Part shown: positions 21,809 to 33,309 of the stretch, one piece after another
Layout: every line of letters starts with the position of its first letter
How positions within the stretch are numbered: the first letter of the stretch is position 1
Position numbers and translations under genes: made by a program
Notes under the pieces: model-generated
The model's database searches: none
What the model saw: the letters and a program-made list of their open reading frames with translations, nothing else
What the model was told of the DNA's origin: nothing
From: Tetmemena sp. SeJ-2015
Lineage: Eukaryota; Ciliophora; Spirotrichea; Sporadotrichida; Oxytrichidae
Assembly: GCA_027382625.1 (NCBI GenBank)
Contig: JAJKFJ010022767.1
Span: 1 to 64,000 of the forward strand
Length of the DNA: 64,000 nt
Reading direction: 5' to 3'

Positions 21809-22574
21809 TACTCCTCGACTCACTCCATCTCATATTTTAGGCAATTTGGGTTTATAAAGCTACTTAAATCTGCTCCTTTATAATTGACAATTTAAATTTA
21901 TAATAAATTTTCAATTCCCATAAAATAAACTGAAAGTTGAATTTCTTTATTTAAAATGCTACATAAATTGCAATAAAGAAAATAAGGATTAAAGAATCTT
22001 TTGTTTAATTTGAGTTTTTGGTAAATATCATAATGATAATTAAATAGATTATAAGTTCTGATTAGCTATTTAAAAAATCGACATATTTATAGATTATTAT
22101 GGAATACTTTATTTAAATTTCTTAATTATTTAAACTAAGAAAGAAGGATTATGTAGGCTCGGAGAGAATCATTTACTAAATAAATAACTATTGAAAATAT
22201 AATTTCGATAAGATTATATAATTTCATTCTTAAATAATGTGAAGGAAGTTTTATTAAGTTACTACGATTCTACATTCATAAAAATTGACTTATATAAACT
22301 CAAAAATGTGAATATACTACTATATTCATATTTAGTTATTATTTAAGATACAATTAAAAAATATTATATTTAATAAATAAGTGACTGGTGAAGGTAATCG
22401 AGGGATTATCAAAGTTTAGAAAATATACTTTAAAGAAATTTAAATATATATTCCAACCAGGAATTTTTTCTAAAGTCCTTAAAGTATTTCTAATTTACAT
22501 ATAATTAAGGAAATTATTGAACAAAATTTATTAAGGAAAAAATGAAAACTAAAATTTTCTTATTAAATTTCATA

Positions 22575-23002
22575 CAAAACTGAAGATGTTGGAAAATTTG
22601 GTGGTGCATTAATTATAAAGAATGGAGGCATTGTATTGAAATCTATATATCAGAAAATAAATTGTATTAAATATATAAATTTCTTCAATAAGACTGATTG
22701 AATCAAACTTTTATAATTTCAAAGCAGAAAGGGGTGGAGCAGTTTATTGTTACTTCACTGAATCATATCTGAGCATGTATTCTCTGAGAGATTCAAATAG
22801 ATGGTTTGATTTGACCGATTCTTCTTTCATTAACTGCTCTGCAGAGATAGACGGAGGAGCTTTCTATATTAAAAGTTCTTTCTGGATTACATTTACTAGG
22901 GATTTGTTTTAAGGAAATGAGGCAATAAGTGGAAGGGGAGGAGCAATATATTCTTCATCTTTAGGCTTATCTGAATTCAGTAAAATCTCTATTACTAATT
23001 GA
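22575..23002 (+). CDS. Beta-helix repeat protein, main coding segment
   Basis: Clearest piece of the family. After GKFGGALIIKNGG (22587-22620) a one-frame change near 22697 leads into at least three full coils: SNFYNFKAERGGAVYCY, DSSFINCSAEIDGGAFYI and RDLFQGNEAISGRGGAIYSS. The frame ends at TGA 23000-23002. The regular N-x-[SA] ... GGA-x-Y spacing of about 35-50 residues is typical of right-handed parallel beta-helix adhesin-like or cell-surface proteins, common and variable in ciliates. TAA is read as Gln within it (LFQGNEA). It lies 380 bp left of the methyltransferase palindrome. Confidence 0.65.
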
Positions 23003-23378
23003 GCAATATTTAAATTCAAATGCTAACAAAACATTTAGATTTTCATATATTAATACAAATTTTTACTTATTTTTAAGTATTAATTTTCATATCAAATTTT
23101 ATAAAATTATTTGGCAACGATGTTTTAGTATTTGCTTAAAAAATTTGTTGATAAAATTATTTAGGATTAGAGCTTAAATTAACTAAATTAAAATTTAATT
23201 TGAATGCAGCATAAATCCAAGCAATAATATTACAGGACAATTATAATTTAATGATTTATAATTTCTGTTGATTAATGTGCGAATAAGTTAATTTAATAGG
23301 GCAGCAGTATTATACAAAATTTTACTTTAATTTTTAGACACAAAAATTTACAACCTTTGAATAATTAAATTATTATAA

Positions 23379-25535
23379 ATAAAACCCCTGAATTGAATTA
23401 AGACCTTATAAGTAGAATGAATATTTAATAAGAATTAAGTTTCTGAATATAAACAGTCAGTCTATGTTTATGATTTCTGCTTTTCTCATCTTCTTGAGGT
23501 TTTCCTTGAGGGTTCTTTTTTTTGCTATCACCTTTTGATGCCTTTTGCGAACTATAGCCTCATTTCCAACTGTTGCCCATCGTTTCCTGCCATTATGAGC
23601 CCGCCCATAAACTTCAAGATAGGTTCCAAAGGGGCAGAGGGTCTCAAGTATCTCATAAATTTCATCAGGCTTGCGAGAAGCCTCCCTCATCGGGGCTATA
23701 ATTACATTAGGAGCTTTTTATACTTAGCTAATCTTTCTTAGTTGCTTGAAGTCTCCCTTCTTTCTTGCCAAGATGAGATGCTCACAGTTATGCCTAAGGT
23801 AGAAGCCAATGTTGTCTCTTAAGCTACCATCTAAATTAACTTTAACCCCCAAGTAATAAGCTCCTTCTGCTCATAACCAATTGAGTCTAGATACTCGTGA
23901 GCTGCCAAATGCTTGGCGTTTGTAACCCAAAGAGCCAGCCATCCATCTTCCTATAGTTCTGCAATTGGAACGCTTTATAGGCACTGCATATCAGTCATCA
24001 AATCGTAGTCTTGCTTAGCTCCAGTATCCTTCCAAGGAGAGTCACTGCTCACCACATCGTACCGATTGCCAGATTTTTGCTTTTTTTGGTCTGCGATTAT
24101 TGCTGCCCACAATTTTTTATCTCTAATGTCTCCTTGATATTGGACTGCTGTCCCTATGCGTTACCTCATGCCCCAATCATAAAATTTCAAAGTTCTAACC
24201 TCCTTTTTTATGCCATCAACAGTGAAACTCCTTTCAAGCTGATCAATATGGTCCTTGAGAGCTTTCTCTTGCTCAATTCTTTGTTTTTCAGCTTGAATCA
24301 AATCAACTCCGAGGAAATCATTTAAGTCTCTCATTCGCTCTATAACTTTATTTCTAAGTTTTTATGGACTAAAGTCTGCCTAAAATACTGCTTCTAAAAT
24401 TTCCTGAAAATAATTGAGAAGAGTTTCATTTAGATCAAGCGCTTCCTCGAGTTCACTCATTATCTTTTCTCTTTCTAATTTCCATTCCTACTATTTATTT
24501 AGGGCTTGTTATTCTTGCTATTGAATAGTCAATTCTAGCTACCCAACTTTCTTGTTTAAGAGCTCATTCTCTACAATAAATGGCTTCACTTTTTCCTGAT
24601 AATATACTTCATCAAAGCATCCAAAACATGATTCAGTCGAATGAAAATCATTTGAAGAGGGTTTATTCTATTATCCGATCTTATAATTCGCTGAATCCCT
24701 TCCTATTTTTTTTGATTATTCAGTTAAGAGGCCAGCCAATCTTTGAACTATTTGTAGTTTGAGAATTGTGTTTAGAGCTGCTCAAATTAGTTCTCAGAGA
24801 AACCAAGCTCATTAGTAATTCTTCTCTTGTATTTTTATAAGTTGAGATAGTGATTTTTATTCTATCTTCTTTTGCCCGTAGGTTTTTTTGGTTTTTTTTT
24901 GCGAAAATTTTTTGATATTTTTTGGGTTAAATAAAAACAAATTAAAAATTTTAAATTCTTTGATGCTGATCAGAACTCCCAGAGTTATTTGAGGATAAAC
25001 TTCTTGCTTTATGGTTTTATTGAATTTCATCGTTTGAAAGATTTTCGTCTAGAGATGAATTTTCTTTAGCACTTTTTAAGCCTCCATTATCCTTCTCGTC
25101 TGATTGGAGATTTGCTTCCAATATTTGTGGGCTTAAAGATTGCTCAGTAGGTTGATTGTTCTGCGATTCATTTCCTGTGCTTATACTGTCAGAGGGACTG
25201 CAATTTTTAGTTTAATCATCTCTTAAGAGAACTAATCTGTTTTAGTTTTTCATCATTCTCCTGTAGTAATTGAAAGTTCGAGTATTCTGGTAAATAATAA
25301 TATATAATTTATTTTTATCGAACTTTGATTTTATAAGCTCTATAAACAAAATGAATATTTATTTACTTTATCAATTTAAACTTAATTAAAGAGAGGAACT
25401 TAATAAAATAATTATAATAATATTTTTTAAGAAACCTTTTATCTCTAGAAGACTATAGCTCCTTGTACTTACTTAAGATAGCTAAGGCAAAAACTTGTCA
25501 TTGCTACAATGCTTGAGGTAAATTTTATTTTTAAA
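23379..25535 (-). repeat. Left arm of the methyltransferase palindrome
   Basis: Inverted copy of 26235-28402. It differs by scattered substitutions, a replaced stretch at about 24885-24965 made of homopolymers, and a few one- or two-base indels. Confidence 0.8.
23457..25256 (-). pseudogene. MT-A70-family methyltransferase, left-arm copy (frame-broken as written)
   Basis: Same gene as 26516-28322, inverted. ATG is the complement of 25254-25256 and TGA the complement of 23457-23459. Relative to the right copy it has a homopolymer-like replacement (24885-24965) in the N-terminal region, one base missing near 24695, and GGGGG instead of GGG at 23846-23850, which breaks the frame after ELIT. It is correct at the site where the right copy carries an extra G (LRKISQV... 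continuing into APMREASRKPDEIYE). The breaks of the two copies are therefore complementary, and all are small indels or low-quality-looking patches. Real decay and consensus error are both possible. Confidence 0.65.
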
Positions 25536-25657
25536 ATTTTAAAAATTATAGGAATTTGAAGGTTTTGGGGGGCTTGAAAAAAATAAAATTAAAAGGAAAA
25601 AAAAATTTTTAACCCGAAATAAATTTTTATTTTTAAAATAATTTATTTAAAAAAAGA

Positions 25658-25843
25658 ATGAAACAATTAATAGAGCAGACAAGGCTTATCAAAGAACAAG
25701 AAACAGAAATAAGGAGACTCATCAAAAACTAGGAAGAGAATTAAATTAATTAATCTGAAATTTAAGAGGTAAATCAGCGTGCATCGAAGCTTGCTTCTGA
25801 AAAATAGCTGTGTGCCTCTTACCTTTCGGATTAATTTTTTTGA
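25658..25843 (+). CDS. Coiled-coil ORF, left of palindrome centre, 61 residues
   Basis: ATG 25658 opens MKQLIEQTRLIKEQETEIRR and stays open, with many TAA/TAG as Gln, to TGA 25841-25843. It is strongly helical and Gln/Glu/Lys-rich, like a coiled-coil oligomerisation peptide. The first about 35 residues match the ORF on the other side of the centre (complement of 25989-26174); the C-termini differ because the unique centre is entered. Upstream in this arm is a homopolymer-rich patch, so the true start may be lost. Function unknown. Confidence 0.4.
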
Positions 25844-25988
25844 TCTTTTTCCCAATTTTTAAATTGAAGTCTCTGGTGGAGATTTATGGACCAAAGATAA
25901 AGAAGCAAGCAGGAGCAACTTTAATTAATTGCCAAGTCTTCTCCAGAATAAAATGTCGAATTAAAAACTTGAGCTCCCTTCATTAAGC

Positions 25989-26174
25989 TCAGCTAATACG
26001 AGAGCCTTTTGCGGAACATTTTCTTTCAGATTAATTAATTTAATTCTCTTCCTAGTTTTTGATGAGTCTCCTTATTTCTGTTTCTTGTTCTTTGATAGGC
26101 TTTGTCTGCTCTACTAATTTTTTCATGCTTATTTTAATATTATTTCCTTCACTCAAGATTTAGTCTGTGCTCAT
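25989..26174 (-). CDS. Coiled-coil ORF, right of palindrome centre, 61 residues
   Basis: ATG (complement of 26172-26174; MSTDQILSEGNNIKIS) leads into KKLVEQTKPIKEQETEIRR and ends at TGA (complement of 25989-25991). It is divergent from the methyltransferase at 26516, leaving about 340 bp for promoters, and homologous to 25658-25843 but with 16 extra N-terminal residues. It may be a separate small partner or a broken fragment of a longer coiled-coil protein. Confidence 0.4.
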
Positions 26175-26515
26175 TTGTTTTCCTTCAAGTACTTTATGCA
26201 AGCTTATTAGTCCTCAGCATTCCTATAAGTATTTAATCAAAAATAAAATTTACCTCAAGCATTGTAGCAATGACAAGTTTTTGCCTTAGCTATCTTAAGT
26301 AAGTACAAGGAGCTATAGTCTTCTTGAGATAAAAGGTTTCTTAAAAAAATATTATTATAATTATTTAATTAAGTTCCTCTCTTTAATTAAGTTTAAATTG
26401 ATAAAATAAATAAATATTCATTTTGTTTATAGTGCTTATAAAAACAAAGTTCGATAAAAATAAATTATATATTATTATTTACCAGAATACTCGAACTTTC
26501 AATTACTACAGGAGA
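26175..26515. promoter_or_regulatory. Divergent promoter region inside the palindrome
   Basis: Intergenic stretch between the divergent coiled-coil and methyltransferase ORFs, with an inverted counterpart in the left arm (25257-25535). It contains several AT-rich TATA-like tracts, none diagnostic. The role is inferred from gene orientation only. Confidence 0.3.
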
Positions 26516-28402
26516 ATGATGAAAAACTAAAACAGATTAGGTCTCTTAAGAGATGATTAAACTAAAAATTGCCGGCCCTCTGACAGTATAAGCACAGGAA
26601 ATGAATCGCAGAGCAATCAACCTACTGAGCAATCTTTACGCCCACAAATATTGGAAGCAAATCTCCAATCAGACGAGAGAGATAATGAAGGCTTAAAAAG
26701 TGCTAAAGAAAATTCATCTCTAGACGAAAATCTTTCAAACGATGAAATTTAATAAAACCATAAAGCAAGAAGTTTATCCTCAACTAACTCTGGGAGTTCT
26801 GATCAGCAACAAAGTAATCTTCAAATCAACTAAAGACCTCATTAATCGGAAGAAATCAGCTCAATAAAGGATTCGCAAAAGAAATCCAAAAAAAAGCCTA
26901 CGGGCAAAAGAAGATAGAATAAAAATCACTATCTCAACTTATAAAAATACAAGAGAAGAATTACTAATGAGCTTGGTTTCTCTGAGAACTAATTTGAGGA
27001 GCTCTAAACACAATTCTCAAACTATAAATAGTTCAAAGATTGGCTGGCCTCTTAACTGAATAATCAAAAAAAAGAGGAAGGGACTTCAGCGAATTATAAG
27101 ATCGGATAATAGAATAAACCCTCTTCGAATGATTTTCATTCGACTGAATCATGTTTTGGATGCTTTGATGAAGTATATTATCAGGAAAAAGTGAAGCCAT
27201 TTATTGTAGAGAATGAGCTCTTAAACAAGAAAGTTGGGTAGCTAGAATTGACCATTCAATAGCAAGAATAACAAGCCCTAAAAAAATAGTAGGAATGGAA
27301 ATTAGAAAGAGAAAAGATAATGAGTGAACTCGAGGAAGCGCTTGATCTAAATGAAACTCTTCTCAATTATTTTCAGGAAATTTTAGAAGCAGTATTTTAG
27401 GCAGACTTTAGCCCATAAAAACTTAGAAATAAAGTTATAGAGCGAATGAGAGACTTAAATGATTTCCTCGGAGTTGATTTGATTCAAGCTGAAAAACAAA
27501 GAATTGAGCAAGAGAAAGCTCTCAAGGACCATATTGATCAGCTTGAAAGGAGTTTCACTGTTGATGGCATAAAAAAGGAGGTTAGAACTTTGAAATTTTA
27601 TGATTGGGGCATGAGGTAACGCATAGGGACAGCAGTCCAATATCAAGGAGACATTAGAGATAAAAAATTGTGGGCAGCAATAATCGCAGACCAAAAAAAG
27701 CAAAAATCTGGCAATCGGTACGATGTGGTGAGCAGTGACTCTCCTTGGAAGGATACTGGAGCTAAGCAAGACTACGATTTGATGACTGATATGCAGTGCC
27801 TATAAAGCGTTCCAATTGCAGAACTATAGGAAGATGGATGGCTGGCTCTTTGGGTTACAAACGCCAAGCATTTGGCAGCTCACGAGTATCTAGACTCAAT
27901 TGGTTATGAGCAGAAGGAGCTTATTACTTGGGTTAAAGTTAATTTAGATGGTAGCTTAAGAGACAACATTGGCTTCTACCTTAGGCATAACTGTGAGCAT
28001 CTCATCTTGGCAAGAAAGAAGGGAGACTTCAAGCAACTAAGAAAGGATTAGCCAAGTATAAAAAGCTCCTAATGTAATTATAGCCCCAATGAGGGAGGCC
28101 TCTCGCAAGCCTGATGAAATTTATGAGATACTTGAGACTCTCTGCCCCTTTGGAACCTATCTTGAAGTTTATGGGCGGGCTCATAATGGCAGGAAACGAT
28201 GGGCAACAGTTGGAAATGAGGCTATAGTTCGCAAAAGGCATCAAAAGGTGATAGCAAAAAAAAGAACCCTCAAGGAAAACCTCAAGAAGATGAGAAAAGC
28301 AGAAATCATAAACATAGACTGACGGTTTATATTCAGAAACTTAATTCTTATTAAATATTCATTCTACTTATAAGGTCTTAATTCAATTAAGGGGTTTTAT
28401 TA
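26235..28402 (+). repeat. Right arm of the methyltransferase palindrome
   Basis: Inverted copy of 23379-25535. It carries the better-preserved N-terminal coding sequence of the two arms. Confidence 0.8.
26516..28322 (+). CDS. MT-A70-family (MTA1/MTA9-like) adenine methyltransferase, about 601 residues, one frameshift
   Basis: From ATG 26516 (MMKNQNRLGLL...) an unbroken frame reaches the methyltransferase core. The N-terminal ~350 residues are Gln/Ser/Lys-rich and coiled-coil (KVGQLELTIQQQEQQ). The core has D408-S-P-W in YDVVSSDSPWKDTG, the position of the DPPW catalytic motif, then LALWVTNAKHL, ELITWVKVNLDG and, after an extra G at 28045-28046, APMREASRKPDEIYE and GRAHNGRKRWATVGNE, the hallmark MT-A70 C-terminus. 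TGA is 28320-28322. MT-A70 enzymes make N6-methyladenine in DNA or RNA; in ciliates the MTA1-MTA9 complex methylates DNA. DSPW instead of DPPW makes activity uncertain and could mean an MTA9-like noncatalytic partner. Confidence 0.8.
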
Positions 28403-28802
28403 GTTTTGATTCAAAAAATAAAGCTAAAATATTATTTTTCTCGATAGTTTTAATTCTGTGAAGTTAATGAAAAGTTATTGCTCTATGTAATCATTTTTAA
28501 ATGTTTAAATTTTATTCAACAAGTTAAAATAAATTTTCTTTATTAAAAAGCATTTTTATTAATCTTCGTCGAATCTTCTGGCCAATTCAAAAATAATATG
28601 TTTTAAGAACTAAGATATTAAATTTTTGAATTAAATTCTTTAAAAATAAAATTATCAATTAAATAATTTTAAATTCTAATAAAAACCTTTGTTAAAATAT
28701 AATTAGGGTAATCTTATAAAAATTAGATCAATTCAGTTAGTTTAATATTTTAATAATTAAGGACTGAAATTAATCTTTAGAATTATTTTTGTGATAAAAA
28801 AA
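28403..28802. other. AT-rich spacer
   Basis: No supported feature. Confidence 0.5.
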
Positions 28803-28915
28803 ATGATCACAGTTATTTGCGAATCAAATGAATTTAAAAAGTAATTTAGAGTGCAAGCTCATCATTTTGCACATCTATTTATTATGGACAATTTAAATGT
28901 TCGAGGAAAGTATTG
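28803..28915 (+). CDS. Exon-like island, unknown protein
   Basis: ATG 28803 opens MITVICESNEFKKQFRVQAH, continuing HFAHLFIMDNLNVRGKYW, and is followed at once by GTAAGT, a strong splice-donor match (28916). I could not find an acceptor that continues the frame, so this may be a lone first exon. Composition is much less AT-biased than the flanks. Family unknown. Confidence 0.35.
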
Positions 28916-28921
28916 GTAAGT

Positions 28922-31232
28922 TTTATTTTAAATTACTGATTTCTTTTGCTCAAAGAATATTCAAATCAATATTATTGTTTATTAAAATACTTATTTTTCG
29001 TATAAAATTTTAAATATTTAATGAATTTATGAATATTGAAAAAAGAGATTTTGTTTTTACATTTTTTTCATTTTAGAGCATTCAAGCTAATAAGATCTGA
29101 AATTTGAAGCAAGTTAGCATGAAATTAGAATGTCTGTAAATATTTTTATAACGGTAAAATTTATAGAATAGAGAAAGCAAATTTTAAATACCATGTCGGG
29201 ATTTTAAATTAAAAAAAGCTCCTATTAAAATAAGACTATCAACGATGACAGATCTTTTTTTAAAGGATATCTTTATCAAAATAAAAGTAGTCATTTAAAA
29301 AAAAATATGGGAGAGATATTAACATTTAAATTTACCTAAGATTTACTAAGACACTTGCTTTAGTAAAATCAAATATTTAAAAAAAAAGTACAAGCGCCGC
29401 AACCTTGATTCATTATGTTAATATTCAAAAGCCTTGCTAGAAATATAATAGAAGATAAATTTAAGTTTTCATTTTAGCGAAATTGTTGTGCGTTCTTTTT
29501 GTATAATAAGGATTTCAATTTTTATTAAAAATCTTAAATGCTTATTCTACTAATTTATTATAATAAATTCATTTTGAATTTTTTAAAAAAAGGAATGTGT
29601 TATTACATTTTATTGATATAGGAGAATTCTTAAATTTTAATCTTTTCTTATTTTTAAGTTTTATGAAAGCACTTTTGAAATTTAAGAGTAATCAACTTAT
29701 TTTAAATAAGAAATGAAGAAAAATTTATTATTTTAAAAACAAAAAATCTATGCTATAAAAATACTTTCCAATAGCTAAGGTTAAAGTCTTATTTATATTA
29801 TTATTTTTAAAGATTTATCCTATAAATTATGTCGAGAAATATTGTTTTAAATAATAAAAAGAGGATTTTACAACTTTTTTGCAATTAAAATGGCTAAAAC
29901 TTCTCTCTAACTACATTTTTTGATATTGATAATTCTAAAATGTATAATATTCTCTTTTTAAATTATCTAAACAACCCAAGTTACAAGATATGATTCCATC
30001 ACTCCTTATAATCTACATCACCGCCTCCAATATAAAAGGGAAGCTGAAATCTCTGAACATAGCAATCCTACACATAATTTTTTGAAAGTATGAAAGTTAA
30101 TTGAATTTATTACTTAAATGAATAGTATATTGATTATTTTAACAGGGATTGTACAACTGTCTCAATTAGAAATAATTTCTATAATTACTTTAATTTTATT
30201 CTGGAATTTATCCGTCGCTATAATTAAATTTTTGAAGTAAAAAATAATACGATAATATTCTTTTAAAAATGAAATGTTAGAAAAATTAATTTAAATTTTA
30301 AATCTTGACAATACTTTAGGATAATCGATTTATCCTTCTATTTATCCAGATAAATTATTCTATAAATTTATAAATTTAAACGAAATGAAGTGATAATATA
30401 ACTTTAGACTTTGAAAAGTTGAACTTAAAATTTTCTCTTCATTTTTAAATCATTTTTTTATTAAACAAGATTTAATAATAAGAACATCTCTAAGTAAGTA
30501 GCGAAGGTTATTTTGTTCATGTTGATTATCTATACTAAAGATAAAAAATCTTTTCTAAGTAATTGTTATATTTTTTAGTCTAAAAATATATTCTCGAATT
30601 TACTACTTATGAGAAATTAAGATAAGTTTTCAATTTTAATCTTATAATCAAATATACAAATTGATAAGAAAGAAAATTCAAATTAATTTATAATAAAAAG
30701 GAAATCCGAGGGCACATACAATTCTAAAAAAATTATTATATAATTTTTGATTTAATTGATTTAAAACATTTAAAAATAGAGAATTTAAAAATAAAATCTT
30801 TGGTGGAATTTCCTTAATTTAATAGTTCAGCTTAAATAATTACATTAAACCAAAAATACTAAAGTAAGTTTATTTTATTAAATATCTTGAACAATTAGAT
30901 AACTTTTTATTAAATATTCTCCAATCTAATTTCTTATGTTGAGGTATCATTAAAATATTTTCATATAATTTAGTTTCATGATGAATGAGCAAACTATTAC
31001 ACTAAACTTAATAAATAATTATTTCAGAGCTTTTTTTCAATCATAAATGTCTTCAAAAATTTAAAAAATAACAATAAAAAGAGTAAATTTTAATTATAAA
31101 TTTATAATTAATCTTTTAATAATTAAAGAAGATTTAAAGAAATATTAAATCCTCAGAGTATAAATAAAACTTTTTCATATTTACTTAACTACTAACCGGA
31201 TTACGTGAGATGAAGACTTTAAATTAAAAAAA
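28922..31232. other. AT-rich spacer
   Basis: More than 2 kb of AT-rich DNA without a convincing coding segment. A slightly G/C-richer patch at 30000-30060 reads FPFYIGGG on the minus strand but is too short to call. Confidence 0.45.
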
Positions 31233-31766
31233 ATGTCAACAAAAGGTTAGTCAGTGCTATCTGAATCATTCGTTAACTCTGTTGAAAAGTTTATTTTAAA
31301 TAAATAACAGGCAAAGTTTTAAAAAACATTATTACCCCCGATTTCTTTAAAAAATGAATATTTTACAGAAGTCTCTGAGCCAGACTTGAAATCTATCATG
31401 AAAGTTATCACCTTCACTTAATTTAAACTTTTTTTTTAAAAGAAAAATTAGAGTCTTCCTCACTAGAAGCACCTGCTAGTAGACTGAACTAAAGAATAGT
31501 AGCTAACTCAATTTTAACCATCCATTACTCTTTGTGGTCTCTAAATCCGAATATAGGAGAATTAATTTTGAGCAAGAGAGCTGCGACTTGGTGGCTACTA
31601 TTACTATTTTCACTATATTTTGGAACGCAATATAATCCATGCAACCCTCTATTAAATTTCAAAAACAGTTTCAGATGGATTATAATCCCATTCACTTAGT
31701 TGCAAAGTAATGGCCGCCAAATCTATTTTCCTAGAGCAAAGTATATTTTTTTAGAATAAGAGGGAG
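31233..31766 (+). CDS. Membrane protein, 5' exons 1-2 (possible polycystin/REJ-type)
   Basis: Exon 1 (31233-31403) starts MSTKGQSVLSESFVNSVEKF and reads through several TAA/TAG as Gln. Removing a 50-nt GT...AG intron (31404-31453) joins it in frame to exon 2 (31454-31766): SSSLEAPASRLNQRIVANSI, then LTIHYSLWSLNP, a membrane segment (AATWWLLLLFSLYFGTQYN) and a Cys/Pro loop. A GTAG donor follows at 31767, and an acceptor at 31896-31897 would keep the frame open. The pattern of a soluble region, then an 'H-x-L-x-S-L' stretch before the first membrane helix, recalls ciliate REJ/polycystin channel proteins. That is a weak similarity judged from memory. Confidence 0.5.
31404..31453 (+). other. Predicted 50-nt spliceosomal intron
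   Basis: Begins GTTATC and ends TTAGAG, AT-rich, with a poly-T tract. Its removal converts a frame break into a continuous membrane-protein reading frame (IMK|SSSLEAP). Short introns of this size are usual in ciliates. Confidence 0.5.
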
Positions 31767-31897
31767 GTAGGTTTTTTATTTATCTTTTACACTTATTAAT
31801 ATGACTAGTCAAAATTTTTTCATTTAAACTTAATCTTGATAAATTATATGCTAGAAGTATTTTGAATGAAGGAGTGAGTTAAAAAATTCAAGATTAG

Positions 31898-33309
31898 ACA
31901 TGTTTCTATTCATTTAATTGAAACATTTCCCAAAGATATTTATGTCAAATTTTTCACTGAAACAGCAGATTTTTAATAGAATATAAGTTTATAGGAATAA
32001 TGATTTATAGAAGGATAAACAAAATATCAAATCCAATAAATTTTATAAGTAATATGAAATTTTAAGACAAATTATATCAGAATTACTTAAATAATTGCCA
32101 TTTATCAATGTGTGCTTAAAAATCATCCTTCAGCAGCACTTGGATAATTTAATTATAAAATGTTAATTATTTCATCCACTTTAATTTATATTAAAAATAA
32201 AGTAGAATTAAATATCCTTTAAAACATTTGTAGACAAATATTGCTAATTATTTTTAAAATAAGTGATAAAAACAAAACATATAATCTAGAATAAATATTC
32301 TTTTATTTAAAATAAAAAGATTTTTAATAAATTTTTCTTCTTTTATTGTTAGCAAAGACATAAATTTTTTCTTTTACCTCATAAATTAAATGATGATTTA
32401 TAAAAATGATTTATGTCTAATTTGTAAACCTCTAATGAAGTTAGTAGCAACATTGTAAGGAAAAATGAAATGATTAATTTTTAATCTCTTTTATTAAATC
32501 TAAAATTTATATAATTTACCTTAATAAATAATGCTATAAATTATGAAATCTTTATTTATTGAGAAATTTTAAAGAAAATAAATAAATTGAAAGTAGAAAC
32601 TTATTTTTTTAGGAGGGTTTTTTATGTTTTTTAAAATATGAACTATAATTATAGGATTTCTACTTTCTGAACATAACTTTTAAATTATTTTTAAAACGTT
32701 TAGAATATTCGTGATTTATTAATGTAGTTAATTGTAGTTTGTCATTATATTTAATTTTAATAATCTTGAAAGATTTTAAATTGTTCATCTTAAAAGGAAA
32801 CAACAATATCTTAATATACATTATTTTTATTTAAATAAGATACCTTGCCATTCATCCTTATATGCTTAAAAAGAAGTATTAAGATCAGCTGACCTTATCT
32901 TAATGAGATTCTCAACAAAGAAAACTTTATTTAAATGAGAAAGTCATGAGAGATAATAGCTACCTTTGAATAGTTTAGCTATCAACTTATAGTTTTATAA
33001 CTACTTTGCTTCACTTTTAATCGGAGCCTAAAATAAGTGCTGATTTAAATTTTTTAAGGAATGTGTAGACATTTTAATTATCAGTAATAAAATATTTTAA
33101 ACAAATTAATACTTAAAAATATGTTTGAGTATAATTTAGTCAAGCTAATTATTATTTTTGTGATACTTATTATAGCCGAGAATTTAATAAAAAAGAGAAT
33201 TAAATTATATATTAAATTAAAATGGAATAAATGAGTGGCAGTTGAAGTGTGTCCAATTTAAATAATTATTAGACTATTCAATTAAGCATCAAATTCTAAG
33301 AACTTTTTA
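31898..33309. other. AT-rich region, possible further exons
   Basis: After the possible acceptor at 31897 one frame (DMFLFIQLKHFPKIFM...) remains free of TGA for over 200 codons. Composition drifts to Lys/Ile/Asn-rich and, with only one stop codon in AT-rich DNA, length alone proves little. No motif seen. Confidence 0.3.

Larger units (their letters stand above)
23379..28402. mobile_element. Five-kilobase near-palindrome carrying two MT-A70 methyltransferase genes
   Basis: The left arm (about 23379-25535) and right arm (about 26235-28402) are inverted copies more than 95% alike by eye. An inner 105-bp pair (25655-25765 / 26027-26130) extends the symmetry, leaving a unique centre of roughly 260 bp. 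Outer tips read aataaaacccc on the left and ggggttttatt on the right. Each arm encodes the same methyltransferase pointing outward, and each inner part encodes a short coiled-coil ORF pointing to the centre. The layout suggests either a palindromic mobile element with coding TIRs or an inverted duplication. No transposase is present. Confidence 0.7.

Noticed and set aside
23379..23390. AAAACCCC at the palindrome tip as a telomere-bearing element end
   Set aside because: Only a single C4A4 unit is present at each tip; TBE elements carry several, and no TBE gene is in the palindrome.
27455..27769. Open frame on the minus strand (and its twin at 24011-24325 on the plus strand)
   Set aside because: It is the antisense shadow of the methyltransferase coding strand in each palindrome arm; the sense frame has family motifs and this one has none.
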